A DNA stretch of 64,000 nt from Tubiluchus corallicola (GCA_030141605.1 JAQGDQ010000003.1:1-64000), one strand, 5' to 3'. Shown: positions 12,004-27,400, numbered from the stretch's first letter. Numbers and translations: made by a program. The notes: generated by a model from the letters alone, not told the origin.

Positions 12004-15000
12004 CCTTCTATCACTCTGCCTTATTCTCTTTCCGCCCACGCTAACGCGATTCCTGCTACGTGAATTGATGCAATCACATACTAATCACATCTTAACCCCA
12101 GGCAGCCAACAGAAAAACTCAGAAAACAACTTGACACAAATTTTATGAAACTTACCACGCAGTACAATGTAATATTTGCATGCAGGTAGAATTGCGCTTA
12201 AGGCCAAGCTTTCTGGAAAGCTAGGCTTCAATGTTCGGGAAAATGTTGGAATGATTTAATAATAAAAGTGTGATAAGCGCATGGTGTTATTAGTAAAATC
12301 ACTTTAAAGTTGCGATCATTTCGTGCTTGGGCGCTCCCATTTTAAACGCCCATTTCCACCAATGACGTCGTTTATCGGCTGAAGAAAGCCAGCGCACTGT
12401 CAATTTCCGTCAAAAGCATAATAAGTTTTTACAAAAAATTAGATTTTGCGATTTTTGCATAAACATTAGGTAAGCTGCAGAAATTTGGTTTAAGCAGCGC
12501 GTGCTGATGGAAAGTCTCGATAACTTAACAGTTATCTTTATGCTTTATAGACAGCTTTTTGGCAAATTTGCTGTTATATTTTTTTAAGTTTAACAGACAA
12601 TAGTAAAATAAACCCAGCATGCTAAGTGACTTGTCCTTTCCTAGTTTAAAGAAAGACCTACTGAAGAATGTATAACACGCCCAACTTTTCTAATTTTGTC
12701 TAACTTGTTAAATAACAGGAGCCATTTCATATCACAGCGTCTTAAGAAGGTGCGCCATGGTTCTTTAATGGATTACACACTCAGCCATGAAATCATTTGT
12801 GAAACAAGAGGAACACAAGATCATTTTATAAATTATTATAGTTTCATCATTTTATACAATTTGAAGATTTGCACTTCAACAGAGCTGAGTCAAGACGATC
12901 AAACCTGGCTTACCACAAACACTTGGAGCAGATTGCGGTAATTATACGTACGTGTACTTCATTTACCACACTGGACTGTTGGGTTTGACAGGTAGTCAGA
13001 AAAGGCAACAGTTAGTTAGATACTGCCTTTGATCTCATATCCTTTCCATTAGATGTCCACTCTAGTTAGTGGACCGCCAGAGGAAGCTGGATTGAAAGGT
13101 GGTTACTGATGGGCAGCTAATTGCTTTGCCGCCAAGGTTTGCTTTTGTCAATTCCATCTGGGTGGTTTACCCCTGTTAAAAAATCCAATGTCTGGGACTT
13201 TAAAGGGGTGTTTCGTTAAATCCTGGCATTCTGCCAGTCTCTACAAAGTCCAAAACTAAAAAAAACACTCCTGCTAAAACCTTGTCGTATATTTGAGGCA
13301 CAGGTCGGAAAAGACAGACATCACCTAAACGCAACGCGCTATCCATCACTAGGCTTTTGTCGCATGCATTATAGATAAAGTTGAGTAAAAGTTTCGTCTA
13401 TTCCTGACGTTTATTGTGTGTGCGAAACCCGCGCGGCTACTGAAAATGTCAAAACACAAAGAGGAATTTTTAATTTGCAGGAAGATGACGAACACTTCTT
13501 TAGGCGTGTATGTGCGCATAAAGAAAAGCCAGAAAATGGAACTGGGAAAATACGCAAATATATCAACTTAAAGCACAAGAAAACACCACTCATAAATAAA
13601 GTGTTAAAAATTTTTGTCTTGAAATTTTGCATCATTTACATCCTATTGCATACAGAGCTTGCGTTAGCAGTAACACTATAAAAGTACAGTAAATTTAAAC
13701 TCTCGCGATGACCGTTAGGAGCAGCCATTTTAACGGTAAGTCATTTGAAACAAGTTTAGATAGCATCGCATAAAGTTTGAAAAAATAATCAGAGCATTCG
13801 TATCACACACTTCATTAAGCAAAAGCACTAAGCAATTACTTTATACTGTCCATAACACCAATGATGTATTTTTTGGTGAAACAGAGGTGCACATTGAGGA
13901 GGTGAATCAGTGACGTTTGACCAGGTGGAGCAAATATTTTACATTATTAAGAATTTCATTTCTTTTCGAGCTATATAAGTTTTTCAGACAGGTCAGTGTA
14001 ATGCTAAGTAATATAACTTTGCATGGAAAGTTATTTGGGATTTACTATAAAATTTCATTTTCTTCCTCATTAAGCTAAGACGCCTCTGACGGTCCAGTGT
14101 CTCTTCTCAGAGGAATACCCTTGATGATAACATTGCTCTCAGTGGTAAGACAAGCAACATTCCCAAGATAACCATTTGTAGTGGCGAGGTGCATGAAAAC
14201 AAGGACATAAATTTCACACACCAATTGCACATACTGGATTTCATGACTCTTGTGCTGCTATTAAATGATTGGTTACTAGTGTGCTGCTATTAAATGATTA
14301 GTTACCAGCGCATATAGGAAAATTTATAATCTGTTCTGTTTTATCCAGTTTTTTATTAGAGTATTTTAAGGAAAACGAATGACAACAGGCGAAATTCTGA
14401 ATGTCAAGAAAATTTAAATCCGATTATATAAATAACCGGCTAAGTAAGAAGAACGATCTAATTGCAGTTATCCTCTAATTCCTACTGAAAACACGATGAT
14501 GCGAGAATATGAGAAAAAAATTGAGCAAAAATCAGCGTAGGGACCAAAGCTCGTCTGCAGCTGATAATGCTACAGGCAAAAAAGTATGCACCTGTACAAT
14601 AAGAAAATATTAAATTTAGACTTGAGAAATTATCAGTCATCAAGAATTAATAAGAAATAAACTACACTTGAGAAGTTGACGATGACAGGTCAGACAAAGA
14701 AAACCCTTTTGAAAATAAACCACCTAACCGGCATCTAGTTTCATTACTAATTCATTTTTGGTGTTAAAAGCAAACCATGGAATCAAATGACGAATTTAAA
14801 GACACCTAAATACAATTTACTTTTCTGTTTTTGTTCTCTGTAACCTTTGATTGACTAATGCAAGTTAATTTACCTAGTCCAGGATTTCATTTTATATATC
14901 AAAATCAACATACACGTCTAACAGCTGGGCTAGTTCGTAGTTTTCGCCAGGAGAGGCGTAAACGGCGCTCCACGGCTTTTCCAGTGGGATACAAATAAGT

Positions 15001-18000
15001 TAATTATTCATTAATTACGCATCGCAGCGCTAAAAATTTTCTGCCAAATCACTCTCGGGCAAGTCAGTTATAAAATAAGTTCAAATTGATTTTCGTGATT
15101 TTCTCTTTTCAACAGCAGCGTGAATGTATAGCAAAATTGGCGTGTTCTAAGACCTTTTATAACCCAGAAATGAAAGAAATGCAAGAAACACACTACTAAT
15201 TTCCTAATTGCATCTTAGTCACAGTTACACACATATTACTAAACTCAATGCTTTTAGGTTAGATCTTTTAAATCTGACCTATAACTGCCACGTTGATGGA
15301 TTATTTCCCTAATCATCGCTTTTATTTCCTACAAAAACATAACTCACAGCGCACCTTTTATTGTTACACTAACAGTAAGCTTTGTGCTAAATAGTTTTAC
15401 ATGAAAACACTGTTGAACCTTGCAGGCCCATTAGCGATTAACACTTAGGAAAAGTTCACGGTCGTATAATTCCACTCAGGCTTCAGTAGTCAGTTAAGGG
15501 AAGACATAAAGAATAGCCCCTAAATCTGCCCCACTTTTAAGGTCAATGTTCAAATCATTGAAAAAATGAGCGTTTAAAACTTTAAATCAAACAAACTTCA
15601 CAATAATTGGCGGTTCAATACAGAATTTTGCAATACGTGATTTAGCATACGAAAACACTCCTCGTAAAATAAGGCTTAAAAATTCGTCTTGCAAATTATA
15701 TCGCTTATATGCTGTCTTGTCGCACACAGAGCTTGCGTTACAGCAGTAACGCTGTATAAAACTTGTAAATTTAGCCTGTCCGATGAGCATTTTAACAAGT
15801 TTGAAACAAGTTCCGATAACGCTGCACGAAGTTTGAAAAAAAATAATCAGAGCATTGGTAATGCTCCCAGGAAAGTACAATGCTAAGTAATATAACTTTG
15901 TGTGGAAGGTTTTTAGGGCATACTTTAAAATTGCCTCTTCTTCTGCTTTAAGCGACCTTACAGCCTTTAACAATGTAGACATCATAAATACAAGTTTTAT
16001 TAATGAATGCTCTTCTTTCATTTCAATGTCGGTAGGGAAGTCAAATGACAAAATTTTTCAGCGACAAATAACCCTTCTTGCACTTGTTACATTTCCAATA
16101 ATGTAAATCCTTAATCGTATTTTGTATTAAACCTAATTCGATTTAATCGAATTCTTCACTAAGTCTATACCAGTCTATATACATGTATGTACATATATTC
16201 CTTAATAGTTAACTAGTACGAATTAGCATCTGTAATTAACTTTTGATAATAATGAACAAGTTTTTGACAGTAACTCGCAATAATTCCTAATTGTAACTGG
16301 AACATCTAGAAGTGGCTAACAGTTTCAGTTCAACGAAGGGGCTGATGGTCTAGAAACTCTGGACGCCCAGAGGTGCCGGGATCAAACATAGGCTCAGTTC
16401 GAATTTTTTCATCTTCTTCTATTTGACCAAATTTGGTTTCAAAAAAAAATTCCAGCAGATTGCAAAAATTAATTGGTTAAAAATGTAAACTTAATTTTTT
16501 TCACCAACTGTTGATTTACCATTTATTTATTTGGCGTACAAAAAGCATTTGAATTTAAATGAAAATGTGCATTGTATAGTATTGTCAATTAGGCTTATCT
16601 TTTAGCTGACTCTGTACCTATGTATTTCATTGATAAGCATGCATCTTAAACGATAATGAAGCACTGAGATACACAAGTTTCAATCAGAGAAAAAGTTATT
16701 TGCGCCATTCGTAGCAATATTATAGTAATCTCAGCGCTCAATGCTCGCTGCCAAGAAAGCAATTTTGGCTCAAAAGTAACAGAACAAATTTAATCAAGAT
16801 ACGTCTCGAAGATTTCGAACGTGAAAAATTACCTTTACTGTTTTTCATTTCCATATCACTGTAGGATGCAGCGCATGTGTGGGTAGTAAAAATAAAATGA
16901 GGAGAAAATGCAGGTGCAGCTATTTGGAAAACAGTCACGAACATAAATGCGTGAAGTGACGTTTACTAGATATCCGGAATGCGTGTGCGTTATGCGGATG
17001 CGGATAGATAAAATCCGTTTACACTGTTTTCATTGCACCCGTTTATCAGACCTACGTTTTGCGTTATTTTTCATGCCCTGTTGTTTTCTTATGCAGCTAT
17101 TCCTGTTGACTCTTATACGCAGCTATTCCGCAAATGGATAAAGCATAACGCACAAGGCATTCCAGATGCCTGGTGAACGAAACTTATAGTGCTAGAAATC
17201 ACCATAGTGCTAGAAATCATTTGAAAGCAATGTTGAGTGTATTCACTGGGTGCACAGCTGCGATCAGAGATGTTACATCGATGAAGCAGGACCCTCTTAA
17301 TGGACCTAACGTAAAGGGAATTTAATCGCAACAAGTTTATTGGGAAACTACTGCCCTCTTCATCAGAATCTCAGCAGTGGTTTCCCGAAATATCCTTTTA
17401 CTAAATAATTAGAGAATATTAATGAGAATGAGTCTGAAACTCTGTTTTTTCGCAAAAAAGCAGATCCTCATAAGGTAGTTTTACCGTAATTATGCTAACT
17501 GATGTTAGCGGCTTTTAACTTTGCAGAACAGGTAGAATAAAAGACAAATGCAAACAAAAAGCTAGAAAAGGCAACCGAAAAGATCTGTACAGTTTTACTA
17601 AACTTTTAATCAAACTTGATGCTGGGAGTTTTTTTACCGATTAGTACCTTAGTACGAGGTCAGTAAGCAGCACAAAAATAAATATAACAAAATATAATAC
17701 CAAATGATGCATGAATACCAATTAGTACCTATTTATGTGTCACGGTACAGTTGCTGTGGTATAAAGTACTGCCTACATCATGGTATGAAGTACTGCTTAC
17801 ATCAAAGATCGGGAAGCATAGTTTATGGAGAATGAAAGGGATGAATTAAGATTAAAGCACTGAGATATCACAAGCTCTTAGATGCTTAATAGCATTAGGG
17901 AAGGCAACACGGCATATATGCGTGTATCCTGTGAGACTATAGGTTTCTCCATCCTACTCAGATAAGCCTTTCTAATGACGAAGGACACAATGCCAGAAGC

Positions 18001-18418
18001 AATTTACCCAGCATAATTTACTCTAGTCATAGGGGAAAGGGTTAAGATTTACTGCTGTTCATTAAAACGGTAGCACAATAATTTATTTAAGTCGGTTTCA
18101 GACTCCGAAGGAATAATTACCATTGCTGGACGTAATCAAGTTTGCTGTAATTTACGTTACAATCTTTGCAAAAGCATGAAAATTACACACCAGAAAGCTT
18201 ATTTAAAGCACTTAATGTAAGTTTTAAGTTTACGCAACGACGGTAATTCCTGATTCAGTTGTAAAAGCGCACACAGTTTGTCAGCACATTTGAAAAATTA
18301 AAAACATTATTTAATGTGCTTAGTATATCGTAAATTAACTGTCTTTCTGAAAATGAAAAAGATGATGAGGATTAACAAATATTCCTTATCATATTTAAAA
18401 GATGACTTCGGCTTTGTA

Positions 18419-18468
<50 letters not shown>

Positions 18469-21400
18469 AGGTAAGAGAATTACTATTGAGGTAAATTTTC
18501 TATTATAAGGAACCTTTGGCCTTCAAACGTAGTGCAAACAAAAAACTTCAGTCATTATTCCAAAATATACAGTAGTAATGATGCTCAGTCTTAACTCTCA
18601 ACCATAATATATTCAACTTTTATGTTCTGCTATCTGTAACAAGAGTGCAGATTTTAGACGTGCCACAAACTAGCTCTATTTCCAACTGTTTAAGTTATTC
18701 TGTACTACCTGCACGACTTTTCTCTCATAAACTGCTTAATTATCTGTGAACAACAACGAATAGGTTTCCCGGGGTTTCCTATATACTGTCAACTCGTATC
18801 AGTGAATTATGTATACTGCATAAGGTTTACAGGAACTGAAATTTCACTCTAAGGAAATTTAACAAACATACCAAGTGAGAAATTTAATTATATAACAATA
18901 TGTCTAAATAAACGTTACATACACAAACATCATAACAATGTTACAACGTTACGTCTGTATACATGTTATAAAGTCAGTACAGTGCTATTATTTTAAAATT
19001 TCAACATGTTTTCCCTTGCACATTAAGCACATTTGCATAAGTGTTACAGTACGATTTTAATGCGTGATGTCACAAAAATGGGCTCTACATCATATGACGT
19101 CAGAAACTAACACTGTAGTTCATGATCATGTTTATCACGGTACCACCTTCTATTTGTCGGCCATGCGAATGTGACAAAAAGACGCCGCTGCCAATCTTTC
19201 TAGATTCACTGAGCTGTGCGTAGCTTTGAAAGGTTAACGAAATTTGAGTATCCAAGGCGATTACTATTTAATCTAAGCTTTGATTTAAAAAAGCTATTGT
19301 AGTTTTCAATATTTTAAAGCATTCTTTATTCTGAACTAATGTTTATGCAAACATTCGGTTTTCCTTTAAAGCATACTGGATCAATAAAGAACTTCAATCT
19401 TTCATTAACCTTTTCTAATAGCCCCCGATGTTTCGCAAAAATGGTCTGCGCTCTTGATTTACCATTTACTCTTGAACAAATGTACATATTCTTATTATTA
19501 TTTCACTTTACTAATTTTGTATGATTGTCCAATTATTTCTGTTTCATCATGTTGTCAACTTTCACCCATCATCATTAAATTCTCATCCTCAGTTGCTTGT
19601 AAACATCCTTTCATTTGTTTTTATTCAAATGTATATAGGCCTATTACTCGAAATTTCAAAGTCAGGGCACTTTTAAAAGCTTTTCTTCTTTAATGCCCTA
19701 CAGCAGAAATCGTTTAAGTGGGTTCCCTTTTCTTAGCTTTTCATAAACTAGCAAACATTCACATTTTAGAAGGCCTTACATATGGTAAATCAAATAATCT
19801 ACCACTGAATTTAAAATATGGATTAATATTTTATTTCACACTGGAGGTATCCAAATTACTCTATACATATTTAAGCGAATCTTACCACACCGCCTCAATA
19901 AATAAACTCCAATGGACTTGAGCAAACAGTTCTATCATTATTAAGACTGGCTTCAGATTTTTAACTACAGCAACAGACTATGGAAGTCTGTTAATAGGTA
20001 ACGAAGAATAACTTGCATACGCAACTTTAATTTTTCAATTTCAAAATAAGTGGAGGGCTTTTTCCAGGATCAAATGGGTAACAGCTAGACAATCAGTTGT
20101 TCTTGAAACTGTGCTGTTTATTTTGCAGTTTTTCTTGCAGTGAAAAGTAGTTTGCAAAACTACTAATGTACTGCATTATTTCTCATGCCAGCTTTAAATA
20201 TTCAGTCATGCAACACAGCGTGAGGTAGTTATGCTGAGAAATGCATTTTAATCATGTAACATAGCAATAAAACAACTGCCAAGGCAAATTATGTAACTTC
20301 AAAACTGCTGTAAACGGAAATTTGAGCTGCTAGGTAAAGAAAATCAATTTGGAAAGCTTTAACAATCTTTAAGCTCTCAATTCCTGTTCGTGTGTGTTGT
20401 ATTTGTGTATGTCTAGTAATACGTTTACTTGCTCAGGTTTGCATATCGCTTTAAAGGAAAGGACATGTCATTTAGCATATTGGGTCTATTTTACTGTTAC
20501 CACTGAAATAGAGAAATATAGCCAAGATTTGCAAAAACTGTCTAAAAGGCATAAAGTTAACTTATGTTACAGCTGTGTACAAATTATCTGGCCCAATGGT
20601 AGCTGCCGTTGACCTTGAAAATTATGACGTAACTGGTGAACTTTGTGACTTTTCATAAACGCATCTTGGTTTTGTGTAAATGCACGCTGCTTAAACAAAT
20701 TCAAACTTCAGCAACTAATCTCGTGTTCATGCAAAAATATCACAAAATCAGCTATCTAATTTTTTTTTTGCAAAAACTTATTATACTTTTGACTGAAATT
20801 GACAGTGCGTTGGTTTTCTTCAGTAAGCTTCTGTAAGCTTCTTTAATCAGTCTTGTATCTGATGAAATAAAGTTTGTTTTTGTTGAATTAACCAAAGGTA
20901 ATATCTTGTGTACTATACATAGCACAAAGAATAGTTTAAAGGTTATCATGTCTTAAGGTAAAGATTGCAGTCAGAAGAAAAAGATTCAAGTCCCGAGTTA
21001 AAGAGTGTAAAAAATATCTATCAATCTAATGATTCCAGCTGCCAAAACAAACAATGGATAGCACCGGACTGTTAAGTTACTTAAAGGAAAGGCCAAGTCT
21101 TCTGGAAAGTTACACTTCTTTCAATGTTCACAAAAAATGTTAGAAGGACTTAATGATAAGAGTGCGATGAACTTTGTCATTGGTGGAAGAACGGGCGCTC
21201 AAAATGGGAGCGCCCAATCATGAAGTAATCACGACTTTAAAGTGATTTTACTAATTTTACACTTTCACACTTTTATTACTAAGTCCTTCTAACATTTCTT
21301 GAGAACATTGAAATAAGCCTAACTTTTCAGAAGGCTCGGCCTTTCCTTTAACTGTCAATTAAGTAGCTAAAAAGTAGCTAAGTAACACACAAAAATATCC

Positions 21401-24400
21401 CCAGAACCTGAGCTAAAAACAAGTTTCCAAAATAACCTAATTAGGTCGGTCGCCCACGAAAATTAATTTTCACGACAAAAGCAAAAAGGAAATTATCAGA
21501 TTCACAAAGGACCGACTGACATTGATTTAACTTTAAGGCTTTATTTTGTATTTCTGCTAGATTTTCCATAGCCACAAGACACCACCTTTTTTAAACGAGT
21601 GTTGTTTATTGCATTCTAGACAGATCTACAAAAATTTTATTGCCAAATATACGTAAATCAGCCTTTTTATATCAAGTACTTCTATTACAAACGCTTACTC
21701 TAAAAATATCGGTAACTTTATTCCAGGACAATGATTAACAAAGCACATTATTTGCCCATTTCCGCTTATTTAATACAAGAAGCAAATGAAAGATAAAGAC
21801 ATCTTACCAAGACCGAATCGGTAGCCATCCGCAAACCTGGTGCTTGCATTGTGAAACACGCATGCGCTATCCACTCCTTTTAGAAATATCTGTGCATTGT
21901 CAGCTGTTCAAATAAAAAATTCTGCGTAAACATTGTGCTTACACAATTCATATGGATTCAGTTCAAGAGTAAACACAAGGCATACAACAAGAGCTGGTGT
22001 TAATGAAGAAAAACTGAAAAAGATGAAATCGCATTCCGTGAAGACAATATTGACTTCACTTCAAGCGTAAACGTAAATTATGAAATGCACAGAAAGTGAA
22101 TGTATATCAAACCCCTAGTCACCTCCTCTAAAATTTATAGCGAAAAGTAGAAAATAGTTGACAATATTTATGATACGTCAGAAATTGAAGAATTTTAAAT
22201 TATAGTCACTTGACAAAGCATATGTTGCATATAGTTGTTCAAGTGAACCAAGTACTGAGGTACCGGTCAAAAATCTAAAGCACTAAATTAAATAGTTCGC
22301 ATGTCATGTTTGGTAATATTTAAAAATTCTGAAGACCTGTCAAACTCCATAAATGGCTATACAGTATCCTTTATAGTTTATTAATGTATTAAACACTATT
22401 TAATCCTCTTTGATATTCAGGTGATATATTTGAATCACTAGATAAATAACCCAGATGAACTCATCTTTTTTCAGCGTTTCATCTGTTACCATTTTTCTAC
22501 CTCCAGTACGAATGAAGTTCTTTCCAGCACCCAAAATTTTAGATAGAAATACCTTTCTCTCTTCATAAACAAATCAAAACAATCCAAAACTATAGTGATG
22601 TCCCAAAATACAGTGCTTGACTTTTCATATATTTAGGGTACTTATAAAAGCTCCCCGGAAATTTTCAAGGAGGAGGGGCGGAGTTAACGCTCTTTTAAAA
22701 TTTTTCTTTCTTGTTCTTGTAGATCTAATATGTATTAAGTATCATCCTATAAATTTATTAGTCTTGCCATAGCTACTGTATCACAAAGTATGGTAGAGCA
22801 TAACGAATATCAAAGCTATTTGCTTCTGACAGTGTATACGACACCATAAGGTAATACACTGTATATTAAAGTATCAGGTCCAGTGATTCTGGAGTGGTTT
22901 CGTTTCTTAGTTGATGAGGTTGATCCCACTAAGGTAAAATGCTAAAATGAAAACTGAAAATTGATCATTAGGCCATAAAAGGGCAAAATGAAATTTGTAA
23001 ACAATTTCCATTCATTTAATTAAGTTACTGGAACAGTATTTAACATACTAGTTTACAATCTCCTAGATTAATTACTGAAACTGGTTGTCCAGTTTTATGC
23101 AACTGTATAATTATATTACAAGACAAGGCTGCAAGTACTTCATACACATACATAACTATTTGTATCTGCCACAAAATTACGGACCGCTGATCAGAAACGG
23201 AACAGATCATCCAATAAGAGTGCGTGCTTCATTCTGCTACCAATAGTGGCAGCATTCTGGCATCAGAAACTAGGAATAATTTTCCAAAAAAGTCAACAAT
23301 TTGAAAGAAAAACTACATTTCACGTTTCAAGCTGTTTTATTCATTTGTTAAGTAATTTATCAGGGATTTTACTTATTTGTTTTTCAACAACAGAATTTTT
23401 TCGCATCCAACAGCCACCACCAGGAACTAACTATTTTGCGAGTGATTTTTGACAAATGGGGGCAGTAAAAGGCCTTCTAAATTATAAATAGTGGGCACGA
23501 GTGAAATTACACCCCTTAAAGGCAAGCACTGCATATAGGTCAAGGAGCAGTTTTTCTGACTTTTAAATAATATATATACACAGCCTAGAAAGTTGTAGTA
23601 AAAGCATGCATTAGACCCATCCTCTTTTCAATTTGAAATCTAAAGAACATTGCATGATATGTAGGAAGTTACAATGCCATCACATTCAGTGCCTACAATA
23701 ACCTATAAATTGTTGATAGTAACTTAACTATGGTTCTGTTTGCCATTTTTTTTTAATGTTTATTTAAAATTGTTTATTGAATGACCTTTACCCTTAGGTC
23801 ACATAATATAGTTCTCACAAGTCTTTATTTTTTACATTACAAATCATACTGACAACAGTACTAAGCAAACAATACGAAACATGATCTTAATACCTAGTCA
23901 TAACATCAACATCAAAACAAGGACATTCAAAACACTCAGCTCAGTTAGATTCATGGACACTAACATTTACTCGTTAGTAAACTGTTTCTGAAGCCATTTT
24001 TCATTTCTACAAAGACATTAATAGAAATTAAAGCCTTTCATTAAAGGTTTAATTAAAGCAAACTAAACGAAAATGAGCTTTACTAGCAAGTGCTTTAGTA
24101 TCAATATCCAATATGGAAGCAAAGGAAAGGGACATAAAGTTTGACTATGTAATAGGTCATGCAGAAATTTGGAAGCACACAACTGTATCTGCCACTTAAA
24201 GGAAAAACCAACTCTCAAACAACATACATTGCAAAAGAAATGTAAATCATTCATACCTCCCACAAAAGAACTTCGCTTGCGGGTATATTTCAAACAAATG
24301 TCGTAAACTAATGGAAAATATGAAGACACGCGTAACAAAAAACTTCTGCAGTTCACTCAGAAATTCTGCTATTTTAGCTGATTAAAGTTTTGTGTTTAAC

Positions 24401-27400
24401 TTGTTATGTGTAATACATTCATGTAAAAATTAGTCATCGGATCAGTTAGCAACAACTTTAAAGTGCTTACATAGCTTTAGCATACATACCTCAAAATGTG
24501 CAAGTACTACACATAATATAATTACAGATAAATATACAGGTGGGTTACTTGGCTTATAGAGTTCAGTTTTAGCTTGTTAAAATAATTATTTTGTTACTTT
24601 GTCGGGAATGACTAGCCAGGTTGGCGGTTATTATAATATTGGCCGTAACTGATTTTCATTACATAGTGGGCAACAGGATTCAACAAAAAGCAAAAATTGG
24701 TATTAATAATCTCTCATTTAATGTTTTACTTTTTGTAGCTGACAATAGTAACTGTAGCTGCAAAAAAATGTGCTCTAGCACCTGGTGGGATAACTGTTTA
24801 TATTGCATGATAACGGAAGACGCCATTTTTCGTTCAAAACGAGTACATCCAAGCACAAAATGATCGTAACTTTAAATTGATTTTACTAATTACACGAGAC
24901 ACTTATCACAAGTTTATTGCTGAAACTTTCTAACATTTTCCTACATATTAAAAATAAGTTCAGCTTTCGGAGAAACTTGGCTTTTCTTTTAAGCTAACTT
25001 GCTGTAGGAAAAATTAAAACTGAAATGTCGTACCATTTTCTGTAACAATAGCATCAGTGTGTGAACTTCCATATTTGTTAATATGTTCCACAGCATCATC
25101 AACAGAATCAACAACCTCTACTGTACACTCCAGAGCTCCATATTCAACTTCCATAGACTTCGCTAGGGACGGACTAAATTTGAGCATGGCGGCCAATCGT
25201 GGCCCTGCATGAATTATCACCTAAGTTTAGGAAAAATGATCACAAACTCACCATTTTTTACTAAAAAATTTGCTGCAAGAAGGTACATTATTAAGCATTG
25301 TCTGGATATAGGACAAATTACCCATTCAAAGAGTTCTTACAATTTGGAAAACAGTATAATACAGAAGAATCATGCTACAACATTTCTCATTGATAATGCT
25401 TCAGAACAAAATTACTGTGTAAACTTAATATGCATAATCTTAATTTGAAGACTATTTATTAACGATGGAATAAAGCCCAAATAAATGAACTTTGAATAAA
25501 ACTTGCCTGAGAGGAAAGAAAAGTGAATAAGTCGAGAATGGGGACCACGAACCTTCTGACTAGAAGTTGACACCACAAATACTAGATTACTCAATCACAG
25601 TTATCATGACAGGTCCTAGTTCATTATTATAGTTATCAAAAGGTTCCTTCCCTTCAAATAAGTTGCAGAATTCAATAACCGTGCATTCATTTCATTATTA
25701 AAATTAGTACAGTTTATTAGCATTTAGTTTTGGAGGACAAGTCAATTACTAAGACATGCATGGGGACTAACGTTCAACACAGTAAAGTTCTGAATTTTCT
25801 GCATATGTAATATGCTCAGTTGGCTTTTTTCAGATAACATAAGCAGACTTTTGGTTTTTGTGTATTCCTGAGATCCAAACTTTTGAGGGATTAAAAGAAA
25901 ATAAAAATTACTGCATTTTATGTAACAACAGTTTTACAACACTTTAACATTATCAGCTGCAATAGAAATAAAAGATCAACAGTTAGTAAACAATGCTATA
26001 AACGTACATTTTCTGCGCGCAGCATATCAGTGACAGCATCAAAAAAATCGGATTTGACCAGGCTTGTATGAAGTAACAGTGTTTCCATGGCATTACATGC
26101 AGCTGGATAGTCACATTTTGCATCTTTTACTGCAACAAAATAATGCGCATAACATGTAATGATCAAGCAATTGGTTGATGAAATTAAGCTACTAAGATGG
26201 TCATGATATTATTAAACAATGGTTTATGATTACTACGTTATGTCAACTAATTACAATTAAATTCAAGGACCATGTGGAGATGCACAAAATATATAAATAG
26301 ACAGAATCATCTAGTAAATAACAGCATTCAAAGCAATAGACATTTAGGAACTGTTACGGATAAGTCTCATTTTCACAGCAAAATTTTTTTAATCGTGCTA
26401 TACTTTCACAAAAAACCCGTAGTTGGTTCCAAAAATTTTCGTTGCACCATGAAACACTGATTGTTAATTGTCAGTGTTAAATTTTGCATAACTCCTTTCA
26501 AAAATATTTACATTTTTGATTAATAATAAATTCTGTTAATCTTAAAATTAAGGAATCAACTATGCAGGGCTTCATGCTTTTAGAACAGAGCATTGCATTT
26601 TTGTCAAATGCCATAAAAACAATATTTCGTATTTTACATACCAATTGCCAAACCCATTTCTTCGTTTGCATCTTCATCTATGTAGACATGGCAGATACCT
26701 TCACTGTGACCCAGTACTGGAATGCTGGCACTGTCATTCTGTATTTGCTTCACCATTTGACTGGATCCTCGAGGAATGACCAAATCTATGTATTCATCTA
26801 GTTGCAATAAATCGGAAATGTCCTCTCTACGACTCACCTGACAAAAAAATTGTACATGCTAAACTCACAGTAATACAGTAATGACTTCTTATCTAATGTC
26901 TGTACTCAAATTTAGTTATTTAGTGCACTGCAACAAGATATATAATATTACAGTAGGTGCCTTTTAATAGACTCACTTGGGACCGAAGTGTTTTGACCCA
27001 GTTAACCGACTGAACATATTAACCGATGGGTGTAGTATTACCGGTATAGAAGGTAAGAGTTACCAGCTAACTATGCACTGCAAAGCTTTTTAATGAATTT
27101 TAGAAGTCTAATTATTTTAAAAATTGCAAAAATAATTTCAAAATTGGCTGCATCATTTTATCCCGAAAAAGTTGTCTCACAAAGTTCTCATAATGATAAA
27201 ATCTGTTGCTGCATGATGCACAATTCTCGTAAAATACGTACTGCTTGGCGTGCTTGAACTGTTGGTGGTGCCTGTATTTACCTGCAACTGGTTCTGTAGT
27301 TTCGTTTAAGATCCCGCTTGCTATCGTGATGTACTGTACTGTACCAGCAGCTGTGTCCCTAGCATAACAGCAGCAACTAATTGAGTAAACTTTATGGCAA

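Larger units (their letters stand above)
6558..21807 (-). other. P5CS intron 15 (about 15.2 kb), repeat-rich
   Basis: This holds no convincing exon on either strand; its open frames are short and without family motifs. Its content is a 146-bp satellite, one C-family repeat, two TIR elements (family E), one family D MITE, two F-family copies, a CT microsatellite and an AT microsatellite, each listed separately. The remainder is unremarkable AT-rich sequence. Confidence 0.8.

Noticed and set aside
15587-16051. 154-codon minus-strand frame in P5CS intron 15
   Set aside because: Overlaps repeat F copy 2 and has no domain. The other two repeat F copies do not keep a corresponding frame.
16335-16400. 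tRNA-like stretch (GGGCTGATGGTCTAGAAACT then CGGGATCAAACA)
   Set aside because: It loosely resembles tRNA A and B boxes, but no cloverleaf stems can be drawn. At most it could be a worn SINE head.
20960-21005. GATTCAAGTCCC motif resembling a tRNA B box
   Set aside because: No A box at suitable spacing and no acceptor stem; probably chance.
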